DNA of 64,000 nt from Pirellulaceae bacterium (GCA_020852965.1 JADYZV010000111.1:124001-188000), one strand, 5' to 3'. Positions 1 through 8,499 are shown, numbered from the stretch's first letter. Notes: generated by a model from the letters alone, not told the origin. Program-made: numbers and translations.

Positions 1-1059
1 GGCGATTCGCAGTTTACCAAACATGCCCGGTGTTAAAATTCCGTCATCGTTTTCAAAAATAGCACGCGCCGTCATCGTTGCCGTGACTGGATCGAAGCGG
101 TTGTCGACAAAGTCCAAATAGCCTCGATGCGGGAATCCCGTTTCATCTTCTAAACGCATGTAGGCAGGATACTTGACATCACGAGCACTTTTGCGAGCAC
201 CTTCCAGGATCAATCGCTGAAAGCGCAATACCTGTTGCTCGCTGGCATCAAACAACATGTAGATCGGATCGAGCGATACGATGGTTGTCAGCACCACCGA
301 TTGGTCATTGCCACCGCTGATCAGGTTGCCTTCGGTCACGTTCTTGCGACTGGTACGACCAGCAACCGGCGCGGTGATGCGAGTGTAGTCCAAATTCAAT
401 TGAGCCTCATTGACGGCCGCTTGCGCAGTAACGATCGTCGCCTTGGCCGTGGAAATCGCTGCCCTGGCCGATGCAATCTCCGCATCGGAACCCTGCACCT
501 GCGCGCTCGCTGTCTTATACTCGTTGCGAGCGCGATCGAAGTCCGACTGAGAACTCACGTTGCGTTGTTGCAAAGTCTTCTGTCGGTCAAACTCGCTAGT
601 CGTGAATTCCAAGTTGGACTCGGCGGTCAGCTTGTTCGCAGCCGCAGTCGCCAGTTGAGCCTCCGCTTGCTCGCCACGCGCCTTCGCCTCTTCCAAGTTC
701 GCTTTGGCGGTCTCCAACGCGGCTTCAAACGGACGCGGATCGACAACAAACAGTAAGTCGCCCGCTTCGATGAGTTGTCCTTCCTGGAACTCAACCGATT
801 TCAAGTAGCCGCTCACGCGAGAGCGTATCTCGACGAAATCGACCGCTTGCAAACGGCCCGTGAACTCCGCCCACTCGACCACTTCACGCTCTACAGGAAT
901 GGCGACACGAACAATTGGCAGCTCGGTACCCGCACTGGGAGGACCAGCGGGCGATGATTTCCGACTGCATCCCGCAATCGAGAATAGAACCAACGCTGTA
1001 GAGGAAGTCGCCACTACCACTCGGAAGGCGTGTGAGAGAAAATGTTTGAAAAAGCTCAA
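1..1059 (-). CDS. RND efflux periplasmic adaptor lipoprotein (partial, C-terminus outside window)
   Basis: Membrane-fusion protein that would link an inner-membrane RND pump to an outer-membrane channel. The start is a TTG at 1059 preceded by a GAAGG-type ribosome site; it gives a lipoprotein signal peptide ending in the lipobox S-I-A-G-C. The mature part begins with the typical adaptor core (EFTGRLQAVDFVEIRSRVSG), then a lipoyl-like half (DLLFVVDPRPFEA) and an alanine/glutamate-rich helical hairpin with LQQRNVSSQSDFD. No stop is reached before the window edge, so 353 codons are visible. The cognate permease is probably further left. It is separate from the second RND pair at 8.5-13 kb. Confidence 0.9.
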   Translation of the reverse strand, partial: MSFFKHFLSHAFRVVVATSSTALVLFSIAGCSRKSSPAGPPSAGTELPIVRVAIPVEREVVEWAEFTGRLQAVDFVEIRSRVSGYLKSVEFQEGQLIEAGDLLFVVDPRPFEAALETAKANLEEAKARGEQAEAQLATAAANKLTAESNLEFTTSEFDRQKTLQQRNVSSQSDFDRARNEYKTASAQVQGSDAEIASARAAISTAKATIVTAQAAVNEAQLNLDYTRITAPVAGRTSRKNVTEGNLISGGNDQSVVLTTIVSLDPIYMLFDASEQQVLRFQRLILEGARKSARDVKYPAYMRLEDETGFPHRGYLDFVDNRFDPVTATMTARAIFENDDGILTPGMFGKLRIA

Positions 1060-1095
1060 AGGGAACTACCTTCACGAAAAGATTGAACGGGATGT

Positions 1096-1245
1096 CTAGT
1101 GCATCATCCAGCCTTATTTTGGGGTTGTACGCAGTGGACGAGGTTACGAGTCCAAAAAGTATTGCGAGTCCGTATGACTTGGTAGATGACAGGGCCTCGT
1201 AACCTCGTCCACTACCTACCATTCTTAGTGTGGATGATATACTAG
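1096..1245. repeat. Family A nested palindromic element, copy 1 (MITE-like)
   Basis: The centre is a long imperfect hairpin: GTGGACGAGGTTACGAGTCC at 1134 pairs with the CTCGTAACCTCGTCCACTAC arm ending at 1215. Outside it is a second inverted pair, CTAGTGCATCATCCA at about 1096 and TGGATGATATACTAG at about 1231 (13 of 15 pair). This nested layout recurs at 2.4, 23.9 and 25.1 kb. No coding capacity; it looks like a non-autonomous mobile or REP-like element. Confidence 0.8.
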
Positions 1246-1247
1246 GT

Positions 1248-1856
1248 TCATTTCCCATCAGATTGCTGGACGGCCTCGATGTTGACTTCGATCGAAACCT
1301 CCTCACCAACCAACGCCACTCCCGTTTTCAGTACGGCATCGAAGTTCATTCCATAGTCTTTGCGATTGATCGTGAGCTTGCCTTCCAGTCCAATCCGAGT
1401 CTTGCCATCCTGGTCTTTAATTGGGCCATTGAGCTTGACCGGCAAACGCACGACTTTCGTCACTCCCCGAATGGTGAAATCCGCGATGAGCACGAACTGA
1501 TCGTCCTTCTTTTCCACACTCTTTGTCGTGAAGGTAATGACTGGATATTTGGTGGCGTCAAAGAAGTCCGCCGATCGCAAGTGATCATCGCGTTGCTTGA
1601 CACCCGTGTCGATGCTCTTAACCTGCATCGTGGCGTCTGCTTTCTTGATGGCCCCTTGGTCCAACACGATCGTACCTGCAAATTCGCCGAAATGCCCCCT
1701 GACATTGCTGATCCCCAAGTGGCGGACTGAAAACGCGAGGCTGGTGTGCGCCGGATCGACGCTGTAGGTTTCGGCCGAGACTGCGGTTCCCATGAGTAGC
1801 AACGCAGTAGAGGCAAAACCGATCATCAGTTTCGTTCGCATGGCTGAATCTTTCAT
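1248..1856 (-). CDS. YceI family exported lipid-binding protein
   Basis: 202 aa with an N-terminal signal peptide (residues 6-28, cleavage near VSA-ET). The mature part is a YceI-type lipocalin-like barrel: YSVDPAHTSLAFSVRHLGIS at the start, then VRGHFGEFAGTI, DDHLRSADFFDATKYP and DFTIRGVTKVVRLPV, all family signatures. Such proteins bind polyisoprenoid or amphiphilic molecules in the periplasm, and some respond to stress; the ligand here is unknown. A second in-frame Met at 1841 is an alternative start. The DoxX gene lies 31 bp upstream on the same strand, so they may be co-transcribed. Confidence 0.9.
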   Translation of the reverse strand: MKDSAMRTKLMIGFASTALLLMGTAVSAETYSVDPAHTSLAFSVRHLGISNVRGHFGEFAGTIVLDQGAIKKADATMQVKSIDTGVKQRDDHLRSADFFDATKYPVITFTTKSVEKKDDQFVLIADFTIRGVTKVVRLPVKLNGPIKDQDGKTRIGLEGKLTINRKDYGMNFDAVLKTGVALVGEEVSIEVNIEAVQQSDGK

Positions 1857-1887
1857 ATTGTGAATTTTGCGTGTCGGTTGACGTTCT

Positions 1888-2310
1888 TTACTGATCGCTT
1901 GTTTCGACTCTAGTTTTGCAAAACAATCTCCCGTCCAGCGAGCAGCGGCCGGGGCCGGTGATGAAGATGACTGCGTAGACCGTCAGGAAGATAGCTGCTA
2001 GCTCCTTCACTTTCCACGGATCGGCTGCGTGAACGACGAACAAGGCCACGATCATCGTGAATGCCAGTGGAATAACAGCTATTCGCGTGCCAAGCCCAAG
2101 AATCAAAAGGAGTGAACAACCGACCTCAGCACCAATCGCCATAACGAGGCTGAGTTGGCTTCCCATGCCGATCGGGTCGGGAAACTTATCCGCCATTTCA
2201 CTAAAACCCATCAGCTTTTGAATGCCGTGAACGAGCATGAAACAACCGATGGCAACACGCAGTACGAATAGCCCCGAATCAATTTGTTTTTGAGTACCTA
2301 GTAACATCAT
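1888..2310 (-). CDS. DoxX family membrane protein
   Basis: 140 aa with four hydrophobic segments and the DoxX hallmark near the N-terminus (LRVAIGCFMLVHGIQKLMGF), then FPDPIGMGS and EVGCSLLLILGLGTR. DoxX proteins are small inner-membrane proteins linked to oxidative stress and thiol or quinone redox chemistry; the exact role here is unknown. Two adjacent ATG codons (2310 and 2307) follow an AAGGAG site; the second has the better spacing. YceI follows on the same strand, and a MarR gene lies upstream beyond a family A repeat, so MarR control is possible but unproven. Confidence 0.9.
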   Translation of the reverse strand: MMLLGTQKQIDSGLFVLRVAIGCFMLVHGIQKLMGFSEMADKFPDPIGMGSQLSLVMAIGAEVGCSLLLILGLGTRIAVIPLAFTMIVALFVVHAADPWKVKELAAIFLTVYAVIFITGPGRCSLDGRLFCKTRVETSDQ

Positions 2311-2340
2311 TTGCTCCTTAAGACAATTGAGAAACCACAG

Positions 2341-2474
2341 CTAGTGCTTTGACCGCATTTAATATTGGGGTTAATTGTAGTGGACGAGGTCCGCGAGTCT
2401 GTTTGCTTCGGTGGATGTTCGGGACTCGCAACCTCGTCCACTAACTCAAACTTAAATGTGGTTCAAGCGCTCGA
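2341..2474. repeat. Family A nested palindromic element, copy 2
   Basis: The central hairpin runs from GTAGTGGACGAGGTCCGCGA at 2377 to GACTCGCAACCTCGTCCACT ending near 2442. Weaker outer arms are visible (CTAGTGCTTTGACC near 2341 and GGTTCAAGCGCTC near 2460). It sits between the DoxX gene and the MarR gene, both on the minus strand. Confidence 0.75.
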
Positions 2475-2536
2475 GTTGATTGAACGTCCTTTGCGAATGA
2501 CTCAGTCCTTTTACACGTAAAAACAGGCTAGTAAAC

Positions 2537-3010
2537 TCAGTCGTCAACTCCCGCGCGAGCGGTTTCGAGGATTTTGTTAAGCGTCTTCAAGTCAGAGTTG
2601 GAAACGTGGCCCAACAGCGAATGGTGCAGCGACTGAATGGGAGCGTCAAGTTTTTTCAGCAATCCCATTCCTGCTAGTGTCAATCCGACCAAAAACACTC
2701 GGCGATCCTCGCTGGATTGCTGCTTCTCAATCAGCCCTCGGCCAACCAATTGATCGACTACTCGCGTGATCGCTGGCGCAACTTGAATCATGCGCCCAGC
2801 GACCTCCAAACAGGGCATGGGCTTGCCTTCGCCACGCATGATTCGCATCGCGTTGTATTGCGATGGTGTCAGATCAAATTCGCGCAGCAGACGAGCCAAG
2901 CGGTTCTCCAATAGATCGCTCGTTCGCATGATCCCCAGCATTGCCTCCTGTTCGAGCGAATCGAATGGGCCTCTCTTTTTGAGCTGCTGGCGAAGTGATG
3001 CGGACGACAC
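2537..3010 (-). CDS. MarR family transcriptional regulator
   Basis: 157 aa winged-helix regulator. The start is GTG at 3010 behind a strong AGGAGAA site. Visible parts are the helical dimer arm (SLEQEAMLGIMRTSDLLENR), the DNA-binding helix-turn-helix (LTPSQYNAMRIMRGEGKPMP then CLEVAGRMIQVAPAITRVVD) and the wing (GLIEKQQSSEDRRVFLVGLT). The wing motif SSEDRRV is typical of MarR proteins that sense phenolics or oxidants. Likely targets are the DoxX/YceI genes just downstream on the same strand, which is inference from position only. Confidence 0.92.
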   Translation of the reverse strand: MSSASLRQQLKKRGPFDSLEQEAMLGIMRTSDLLENRLARLLREFDLTPSQYNAMRIMRGEGKPMPCLEVAGRMIQVAPAITRVVDQLVGRGLIEKQQSSEDRRVFLVGLTLAGMGLLKKLDAPIQSLHHSLLGHVSNSDLKTLNKILETARAGVDD

Positions 3011-3351
3011 CGTTTGATTCTCCTGTTAGGTGATTTTGATAGTTTACATGTAATGTACTGGGTGTCAAGGGCGTTCCTGGTATAAATTTGCAGAACGGTT
3101 GTTGTGTGGCAATTGGCAGTTTTTTGGTGCGGCCACCTGTTCACCAATCAGGATAATATTCGATCGGGCGAATAAAGCTCGCAAAGGCTCCCGAGCGATT
3201 TTGCTTGTACACCAACAATCACCAGCCCTCGTCGGTAGGATCGCTCAACAGTATCTCGCCAGGCAGACGCCAACCGATCCCAGCCAATAGGACGGTAGCA
3301 AAGATGCCAACGATAGCTATTCGTTTCGCGGGCGACCACTTCGATACCCAC
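3011..3351. other. Intergenic region without a recognisable gene
   Basis: The first part is the MarR promoter region. A short minus-strand frame (3219-3422) encodes one plausible membrane helix (KRIAIVGIFATVLLAGIGWR) followed by DPTDEGW and a stop, but I cannot match it to a family. It abuts the pirin relic and is probably decayed sequence. Confidence 0.4.
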
Positions 3352-3606
3352 CTATCGAACACCGCGATCAAGCCAGATCTGCAAAAAGTGATTTGAATCA
3401 GACGCCGACGGATTGTACTCACTGTGCGTGATCCCCGTTCCCGCCGACATCATTTGAATATCATCGGGCGTGATGATCGCTCCCTTGCCGGTACTGTCGT
3501 TGAATTGCAAGGAACCATCGAGCACGCTGGTAACATTTCCCAGCCTATTTAGAAGACGCATAAAAACCGACCAGCCTCTCCTATCCACGCGTACGCGCCC
3601 GCTCAC
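3352..3606 (-). pseudogene. Pirin-family relic (central cupin segment only)
   Basis: Residues from about 25 to 80 of this frame match the pirin core: [18 protein letters not shown], then [20 protein letters not shown] and NHFLQIW. In intact pirins (about 230-290 aa) this block is preceded by the metal-binding HPHRDMEI segment and followed by a second cupin domain. Here both are missing: upstream is unrelated sequence and the frame stops right after [10 protein letters not shown]. It is therefore a truncated relic with the first metal-ligand histidines lost. Confidence 0.7.
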
Positions 3607-3627
3607 TTTTCAGTCGAAGATGTCGGC

Positions 3628-4359
3628 TTACATCACATCACCACTATTAGGCCCCAGAGTCTGCCCCAGGTAGAGATCTCCGTCGGGGGAGGACGCCAGC
3701 AGCAGCGCTGTTGGTGCAACTTCGTCAACGGTGCCGAAGCGTCCAAGAGGCAACGCCGCTTCTTTCTCTCTAACCCAGTCCTCACTCACTCCGCCGAGCA
3801 TCGCAGTCATGATGGGTCCGGGAGCGATCACATTGCTGAGCACATTGTGCGGTGCCAGTTCCAGCGCCAACGACTTGGTCAGGCCCAGGACACCCGCTTT
3901 GGCCGCCGTGTAATGCGCCATACCCACGCCCCCTTTTAGCGCCAACTGCGACGCAATATTAATGATCCGTCCAGCCTTTTGCTCCACCATATGTGGTGCA
4001 ACGTAACGGCACGTCAGAAATATCCCGCGAAGGTTCACCGCCAGCATGTCATCAAAAGTTTTTGGTGACATTTCCAGTATCGAGCATTCGTTCAATATGC
4101 CGGCGCTGTTCACTAGAATGTCGATACGCCCGTATCGCGCGATAACGGCCTGTACCAAGGCCTCGACCGACTCACTCGAGGTGACGTCAACGCGGTGGGT
4201 ACTACTCTCACCTCGGATAGTTGCCGTGCAGGATTCTTCGTTTAGATCCGCCAGAGCCACAGTCGCACCTTCGGTCTGATAGAGTTCAGCAATGGCCCGG
4301 CCTATGCCGCTACCCGCGCCGACTATCAATGCAATTCTATTCTTCAATTTGTTCATCAT
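3628..4359 (-). CDS. SDR family NAD(P)-dependent oxidoreductase
   Basis: 243 aa, full length for a classical short-chain dehydrogenase. The Rossmann motif is GAGSGIG near residue 15, the NSAG motif is at VNSAGIL, the catalytic Ser lies in IINIASQLA and the catalytic YxxxK in [12 protein letters not shown] follows. The acidic D38 in LADLNEE suggests NAD preference. The substrate cannot be told. Its start overlaps by 23 bp the 3' end of the hydrolase-OsmC relic upstream. It appears intact although its neighbours on both sides are relics. Confidence 0.92.
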   Translation of the reverse strand: MMNKLKNRIALIVGAGSGIGRAIAELYQTEGATVALADLNEESCTATIRGESSTHRVDVTSSESVEALVQAVIARYGRIDILVNSAGILNECSILEMSPKTFDDMLAVNLRGIFLTCRYVAPHMVEQKAGRIINIASQLALKGGVGMAHYTAAKAGVLGLTKSLALELAPHNVLSNVIAPGPIMTAMLGGVSEDWVREKEAALPLGRFGTVDEVAPTALLLASSPDGDLYLGQTLGPNSGDVM

Positions 4360-4678
4360 GAGATTCCTTGAGATTGGTGCTGTGGATGATGATTTCGGAT
4401 TGCAGGGTGCGGTGGACGGGGCAGCGGTCGGCGATTTCCATCAGGCGAGTGGGTTGAGCGTCATCGAGTTCGCCAAGCAATTCGATCGTCTTGTCAATAC
4501 GGTCAATGCGGCCTTCCTTGGTTTCGCAGTCTTCGCAATCCTCTGCGTGGATATCTTTGGAACAGGTGAAGCAATGCGCGAAGATGGCAAAGTCGCGAGG
4601 TTGCGCAGCGGGCATATCAAGCCTGGCTGCCAATGAGACACCCTGAGACCCTTCAAATTCAATTTTTTTGATCAGCAT
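4337..4678 (-). pseudogene. Alpha/beta-hydrolase-OsmC fusion with a large in-frame internal deletion
   Basis: 113 aa open frame made of two ends of a known bifunctional family of roughly 400 aa. Residues 1-42 match the hydrolase N-terminus ([24 protein letters not shown]). From residue 43 it jumps to the OsmC C-terminal part ([20 protein letters not shown], then [15 protein letters not shown]). About 280-300 residues are missing, including the serine nucleophile, the rest of the hydrolase fold and the first OsmC cysteine; the second cysteine (CPVH) remains. No frame is lost at the junction. Probably non-functional, though it is still translatable and overlaps the SDR start. Confidence 0.8.
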
Positions 4679-4684
4679 TTTTAC

Positions 4685-4773
4685 TATCTATTTAGAGAAG
4701 TATCTATTTAGAGAAGTGAGGTGTAAGCGATTTTCCTGCTTCATCAGGGGGCATCCGCATCAGGGGGCATCCG
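4685..4773. repeat. Two perfect 16-bp tandem duplications
   Basis: TATCTATTTAGAGAAG occurs twice head to tail at 4685-4700 and 4701-4716. CATCAGGGGGCATCCG occurs twice at 4742-4757 and 4758-4773. The second pair spans the stop codon of the downstream DoxX gene. Both look like recent slippage-type duplications with the same unit length. Confidence 0.85.
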
Positions 4774-5179
4774 AGCGACCTTCGTCGTCCGAACGCGCGA
4801 ACATGCGGCGCAGTGACTGGGATTGTTTCCGGCGCAAGAAGATGACCACTGTGCAGCCGATCCAGACGGCTGCTGCCATGAGTCCGCCCTGTCCCTCGTC
4901 GCCTTGAAAACCGAGACGCGAGCCATGTGCGATGAGGGCACCTGTCATTATTCCCCATCCGAGGACCGCGCCCCAGACGATGCTTTGAGGGGTCAGTAAT
5001 AGCAACGCGGCCACTAGCTCCAACGCACCGACGAGATAACGACCGCCGGGATCGAAATCGAGTTGCTGAAACATGGCGACCGATTCGGGACGGCTCATGA
5101 GTTTCCCCGTGGCAGCCATGACTAGCACAGCGGATACGGCGAGTTGAAGGATCCAACTGAGGAGGTTGGCGGGTTTCAT
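4760..5179 (-). CDS. DoxX family membrane protein
   Basis: 139 aa, four predicted membrane segments with the DoxX signature (AVSAVLVMAATGKLMSRPES, LVGALELVAALLLLTP). Its ATG overlaps the TGA of the glutamate synthase-like gene by four bases (ATGA), which indicates translational coupling. The C-terminal tail (RRMFARSDDEGRSDAP) is short and polar. Function is unknown; coupling to an FMN/iron-sulfur oxidoreductase suggests a redox role. The stop lies inside a tandem 16-bp duplication, so the tail may have been altered recently. Confidence 0.88.
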   Translation of the reverse strand: MKPANLLSWILQLAVSAVLVMAATGKLMSRPESVAMFQQLDFDPGGRYLVGALELVAALLLLTPQSIVWGAVLGWGIMTGALIAHGSRLGFQGDEGQGGLMAAAVWIGCTVVIFLRRKQSQSLRRMFARSDDEGRSDAP

Positions 5180-6804
5180 GATTCACTGTGGGGAGTTGGA
5201 GCGACGCTTTCGGTCTCCGTCTGGAGCGCTTCGCGCAGGAGCGGTTCCTTGTCGACGAATTGCCACAGATTGCTGCCGCTGGGGATGAAAAGGTTAGACA
5301 CGCTTAGCTCGCTGGGACAACACTTGCCGGTCGCCACGAGCATCTCTTTCAGATCGCGCTGCGTGTTTTCAACGTAGTGAGCGACTCGAGCTGCTTTCAG
5401 TTCAGGATCTAGGCCCGCTTGGAGCTGTGGATCATGCGTGGTGATGCCGACCGGGCAGGTGTTGCGTCCGCATTCTAGCGCCTGAATGCAGCCGAGCGCG
5501 AGCATGAATCCACGGGCCGTATAACAGGCGTCAGCCCCGAGAGCAAAGGCGGTGAGTTGGCGGCCGGCGTTGATCAGTTTTCCGGCGGCGAGGAGTTTGA
5601 CCCGGTCGCGCACCCCCTCTCGCTCAAGGATTTTCACGACCCCGTAGAGAGCTGGATAGAGTGGCAACCCGATGCGATCCATGAAGGCAGCGGGGGCAGC
5701 TCCGGTTCCGCCTTCGCCACCATCGATCGTGATGAAATCGGGGAATCGGTTCTGGCGTTTCATTTCGCGGACGAAATCGTGAAACTCCTTGAATGAGCCG
5801 ATGCAGAGTTTGATTCCAGCCGGAATTTCGACGAGGTCCTGAATCCGCGCGATGAAAGCGACTGTGGACGGAACATCGTGGCATTCCTTTTGATAAGGGG
5901 GAGACACGACGTCTTCGCCCATGGGCACACCGCGCAATTTGGCAATCTCCGGAGTGATCTTTTCTGCGGGCAACAGACCTCCCTTCCCCGGTTTCGCTCC
6001 TTGGGAAAATTTGATTTCGATCATGCGAATCTGCTCGTGATTGGCAAGTTCACGGAGAGCTGTTTCATCGAGCTCGCCATCGGAATTCCGAACGCCGAAT
6101 TTCGCGGTGCCGATCTGGAAGATGACATCCGCACCTTCCATGAGGTGATATTTGGGGTAGCCACCTTCACCGGTGTTCATGGGAATGCCGGCTCGGGCCG
6201 CTCCACGTGCGATAGCGCGAATGGCGTTTTGTCCGAGGGAGCCGAAGCTCATCGCACTGACGAGCATTGGGTTCTTCAGAGTGTAGGGGCGTGTCACCCC
6301 GCTGCGATTACCAAAGGTGACGCGGAATGGCCGAACGCCTCCCTCTCGGGTTGGAAACATGGAGTGGCGCAGCTTGATCTCGGTGGCACCGTAGTCGAGC
6401 AATGTACCAAAGGAGTCGGAGGAATCGACGTTTTTTGCCTTGCGGTATACTTCACTGCGCTCCGTACGATTAAAGGGGCGTTCTTCGCGGTCGTTGAGGA
6501 AAAGATACTGGCGAAATTCAGGGCCGAGGCTCTCGATCAGGTAGCGGCCCTGTCCAATGATGCCGAAATTTCTCAACAGGGCGTGATCTTTCTGAACGTG
6601 CCTATAGGAGAAATTCACCAAAAGCAGAAACAGGGACGCCACCGTGAGAATGTGGAAGTAAAACGAGATGTAATAGCCGGCTGCAAAGAACAACGCCGGC
6701 AGAAGGAGCAGCATCGTATTGGCGAAACGCGCGAGGCGGATCAGGTCGACAGAAAGTGCTTTGGGCATAGTTTGTGCGTGTCTGGAAAAGGACTCTGTTG
6801 GCAT
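5176..6804 (-). CDS. Membrane-anchored FMN-binding glutamate synthase family protein
   Basis: 542 aa. Two hydrophobic helices at residues 28-65 precede a GltB-type FMN-binding TIM-barrel domain. Visible signatures are MSFGSLGQNAIRAIARGA, MNTGEGGYPKYH, KFSQGAKPGKGGLLPA, ITIDGGEGGTGAAP and a Cys cluster (ALECGRNTCPVGITTHD) typical of the 3Fe-4S site. The glutaminase domain of true glutamate synthase is absent, as usual in this stand-alone family. Real substrate unknown; glutamate synthesis should not be assumed. It forms a coupled pair with the DoxX gene downstream. Confidence 0.9.
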   Translation of the reverse strand: MPTESFSRHAQTMPKALSVDLIRLARFANTMLLLLPALFFAAGYYISFYFHILTVASLFLLLVNFSYRHVQKDHALLRNFGIIGQGRYLIESLGPEFRQYLFLNDREERPFNRTERSEVYRKAKNVDSSDSFGTLLDYGATEIKLRHSMFPTREGGVRPFRVTFGNRSGVTRPYTLKNPMLVSAMSFGSLGQNAIRAIARGAARAGIPMNTGEGGYPKYHLMEGADVIFQIGTAKFGVRNSDGELDETALRELANHEQIRMIEIKFSQGAKPGKGGLLPAEKITPEIAKLRGVPMGEDVVSPPYQKECHDVPSTVAFIARIQDLVEIPAGIKLCIGSFKEFHDFVREMKRQNRFPDFITIDGGEGGTGAAPAAFMDRIGLPLYPALYGVVKILEREGVRDRVKLLAAGKLINAGRQLTAFALGADACYTARGFMLALGCIQALECGRNTCPVGITTHDPQLQAGLDPELKAARVAHYVENTQRDLKEMLVATGKCCPSELSVSNLFIPSGSNLWQFVDKEPLLREALQTETESVAPTPHSES

Positions 6805-6831
6805 TCGAACTCCAACAGTGTGTACCCAGCG

Positions 6832-7308
6832 TTACGACTCTCGAGGGACTTTGATGTCAATGCCGTACTTCGGCGAAACGTCGATTAGACGCTGTTTGTC
6901 TTCTGGCGTTACGATGGCAGAATCAAGCGACGTGTCGGTGGCTGCTCGACCTGCTTCGAGAAAGAAGTCGTCGAGCCCTGCGGGTGTGGCCATAATCAAT
7001 ATTCGACCAACGTCCGCTCCGATATTCCTAAAGTAATGCAGCGACTCTTTGGCGAGAGTCACCCAATCGCCCGGACCTGCGGTCAGCACATCGTCATCAA
7101 TATGCACCTCGAACTGCCCTTTGATGATGTAGAATGCTTCATCTTCGCGGTGATGCACGTGAGGCGGCGGCCCCGAACCGGACGGCACCGAAACCTCGAT
7201 CAGCGTGAAGACGCCACCCGTTTCCGCGCCACTCGCCTTGACCGTGTACAGATCGCCGACAACCCACACGGATGGGCCTTCGCCGGACCGTTTCATTGCG
7301 TTTTCCAT
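6832..7308 (-). CDS. Cupin domain-containing protein
   Basis: 158 aa single-domain cupin. Motif 1 is GSGPPPHVHHREDEAFYIIK with the metal-binding HxH and Glu; motif 2 is AGPGDWVTLAKESLHYFRN with the last His. The start at 7308 follows a GAGAAG site. The C-terminal part (VTPEDKQRLIDVSPKYGIDI) resembles the quercetin-dioxygenase-like branch of cupins, but no activity can be assigned. It lies 27 bp upstream of the glutamate synthase-like gene on the same strand and may be in the same operon. Confidence 0.88.
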   Translation of the reverse strand: MENAMKRSGEGPSVWVVGDLYTVKASGAETGGVFTLIEVSVPSGSGPPPHVHHREDEAFYIIKGQFEVHIDDDVLTAGPGDWVTLAKESLHYFRNIGADVGRILIMATPAGLDDFFLEAGRAATDTSLDSAIVTPEDKQRLIDVSPKYGIDIKVPRES

Positions 7309-7393
7309 GTGTGCTTCTCTTGCAGCTACGTGACAAACGGAAACAACTCACGTAGGATACGGCATGCACAGTCAAAAACAAGGAGCAGGACGA

Positions 7394-7474
7394 ATGATCG
7401 AAATACGCAAAGCAAAATTGGAACAGATTATCGCCATGTATAAAGCAGAAAACTCATGCGTGGGTGACTTCTAG
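7394..7474 (+). other. Short frame of 26 codons, possible gene relic
   Basis: An ATG at 7394 with an AGGAGCAGGA site upstream opens a frame (MIEIRKAKLEQIIAMYKAEN...) that stops at 7474, directly before the DsbA-like relic in another frame. The first residues recall an acetyltransferase start, but this is too short to assign. Confidence 0.25.
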
Positions 7475-7701
7475 CTGAATGGATCCTCGACCATGATAAA
7501 GTGCGTTCCTTTCCGACATTGCTACTGGAGCACGATGGTAAGACACAGCGGCTGGCCGAGGGATATGTGACGGCAGAGCCAATACTCTCTCGATTGCGGC
7601 AAGAGCTGGCCGATTCGAGCGGCCGATTCGACTTTTCTCATGTGACTAGTTTGCTACAATGGACGCGGTTCGCTGGAAACAATCTCGCTCGACTTAGATG
7701 A
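7471..7701 (+). pseudogene. DsbA-family thioredoxin-fold relic (C-terminal end)
   Basis: The open frame reads LAEWILDHDKVRSFPTLLLE then HDGKTQRLAEGYVTAEPILS and RLRQEL. The cis-proline loop (V-R-S-F-P-T) and the G-Y-x-x-A-E-P-I-L end match the last third of DsbA/FrnE-like oxidoreductases of about 210 aa. The CxxC active site and helical insert are missing, and a stop precedes the segment at 7467. It lies 12 bp before the carbonic anhydrase start. Confidence 0.6.
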
Positions 7702-7713
7702 GAAAACAGAATA

Positions 7714-8358
7714 ATGCGTCTACTACCTCACCTCATCGAGAACAATCGCGCATGGGCCGAAAGCGTTCTTCAAGAGGATCCAGAATTCTTTGCCAAACTT
7801 GCCAAAGGCCAAAAACCGGAAATACTGTGGATCGGCTGTGCCGATAGCAGGGTGCCAGCCAACCAGATAATCGGGCTAAAACCAGGCGATGTTTTCGTCC
7901 ATCGCAACATTGCGAATGTAGTCGTTCACAGCGATTTCAATTGTCAAAGCGTCATTGAGTTTGCGGTCAGTGTCATCCGTGTAAAGCATATTATCGTTTG
8001 TGGGCATTACAGTTGCGGTGGCGTGAAAGCGGCGTCGCAGGATCATCATGTCGGGCTTATCGATGGCTGGCTACGTCATATTCGCGATGTCCGTCAGAAG
8101 CACGATGCGATCTTGCGAAAGATCAGCGACGAGGACCAACTGATTGACCGTCTCTGCGAGCTAAACGTGGTCGAGCAGGCCAAGAACGTATGCTATTCCA
8201 CCGTGGTCCAGGAGGCCTGGGAACATGGCCGCGAGCTGTCGGTACACGGCTGGATTTACGCAATAAAAGATGGATTGCTGCGTGACTTGAACGTCACAAT
8301 TAGTGGGGCCACTGAGATTGCGGATGCATATCGGGTTGCTGTAAACCGGCCAGGCTAA
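7714..8358 (+). CDS. can: Beta-carbonic anhydrase
   Basis: 214 aa, the usual length of the Can type. It interconverts CO2 and bicarbonate in the cytoplasm. The zinc ligands and catalytic dyad are visible: C42 and D44-R46 in GCADSR, H98 and C101 in GHYSCGG. Further family blocks are FVHRNIANVV, LIDGWLRHIRD, LCELNVVEQ and VHGWIYAIKDGLLRDL, close to the E. coli Can pattern. No signal peptide. It stands alone on the plus strand, between a DsbA relic and a minus-strand RND operon. Confidence 0.95.
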   Translation: MRLLPHLIENNRAWAESVLQEDPEFFAKLAKGQKPEILWIGCADSRVPANQIIGLKPGDVFVHRNIANVVVHSDFNCQSVIEFAVSVIRVKHIIVCGHYSCGGVKAASQDHHVGLIDGWLRHIRDVRQKHDAILRKISDEDQLIDRLCELNVVEQAKNVCYSTVVQEAWEHGRELSVHGWIYAIKDGLLRDLNVTISGATEIADAYRVAVNRPG

Positions 8359-8499
8359 GAGTCTGCGGACGAGTCTGTTCAATAAGGCAATGGTTCGGTA
8401 AAGCCCGCGCGGTCTGTGGAGCCGTACCCGGACCTCGAAGCCTCGTCCCGAAGTCTACATGAACGCCCGTGACGCGCTGTCTGTCCAGTCGCAGCGGTG

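Noticed and set aside
235-756. Plus-strand frame of 173 codons near the left edge
   Set aside because: Antisense to the RND adaptor lipoprotein, whose frame is continuous from 1059 to the window edge with clear adaptor motifs.
4685-4773. CRISPR-like array
   Set aside because: Units are directly adjacent with no spacers, only two copies each, and there are no cas genes.
5878-6888. Long plus-strand frame of 336 codons
   Set aside because: It is antisense to the glutamate synthase-like gene, shows no family motif and no ribosome site; the minus-strand protein has clear FMN and iron-sulfur signatures.
8359-8499. Possible partial family A repeat (CCTCGAAGCCTCGTCCCGAA)
   Set aside because: Only a short and imperfect match to one arm and no partner arm, so it is within chance.
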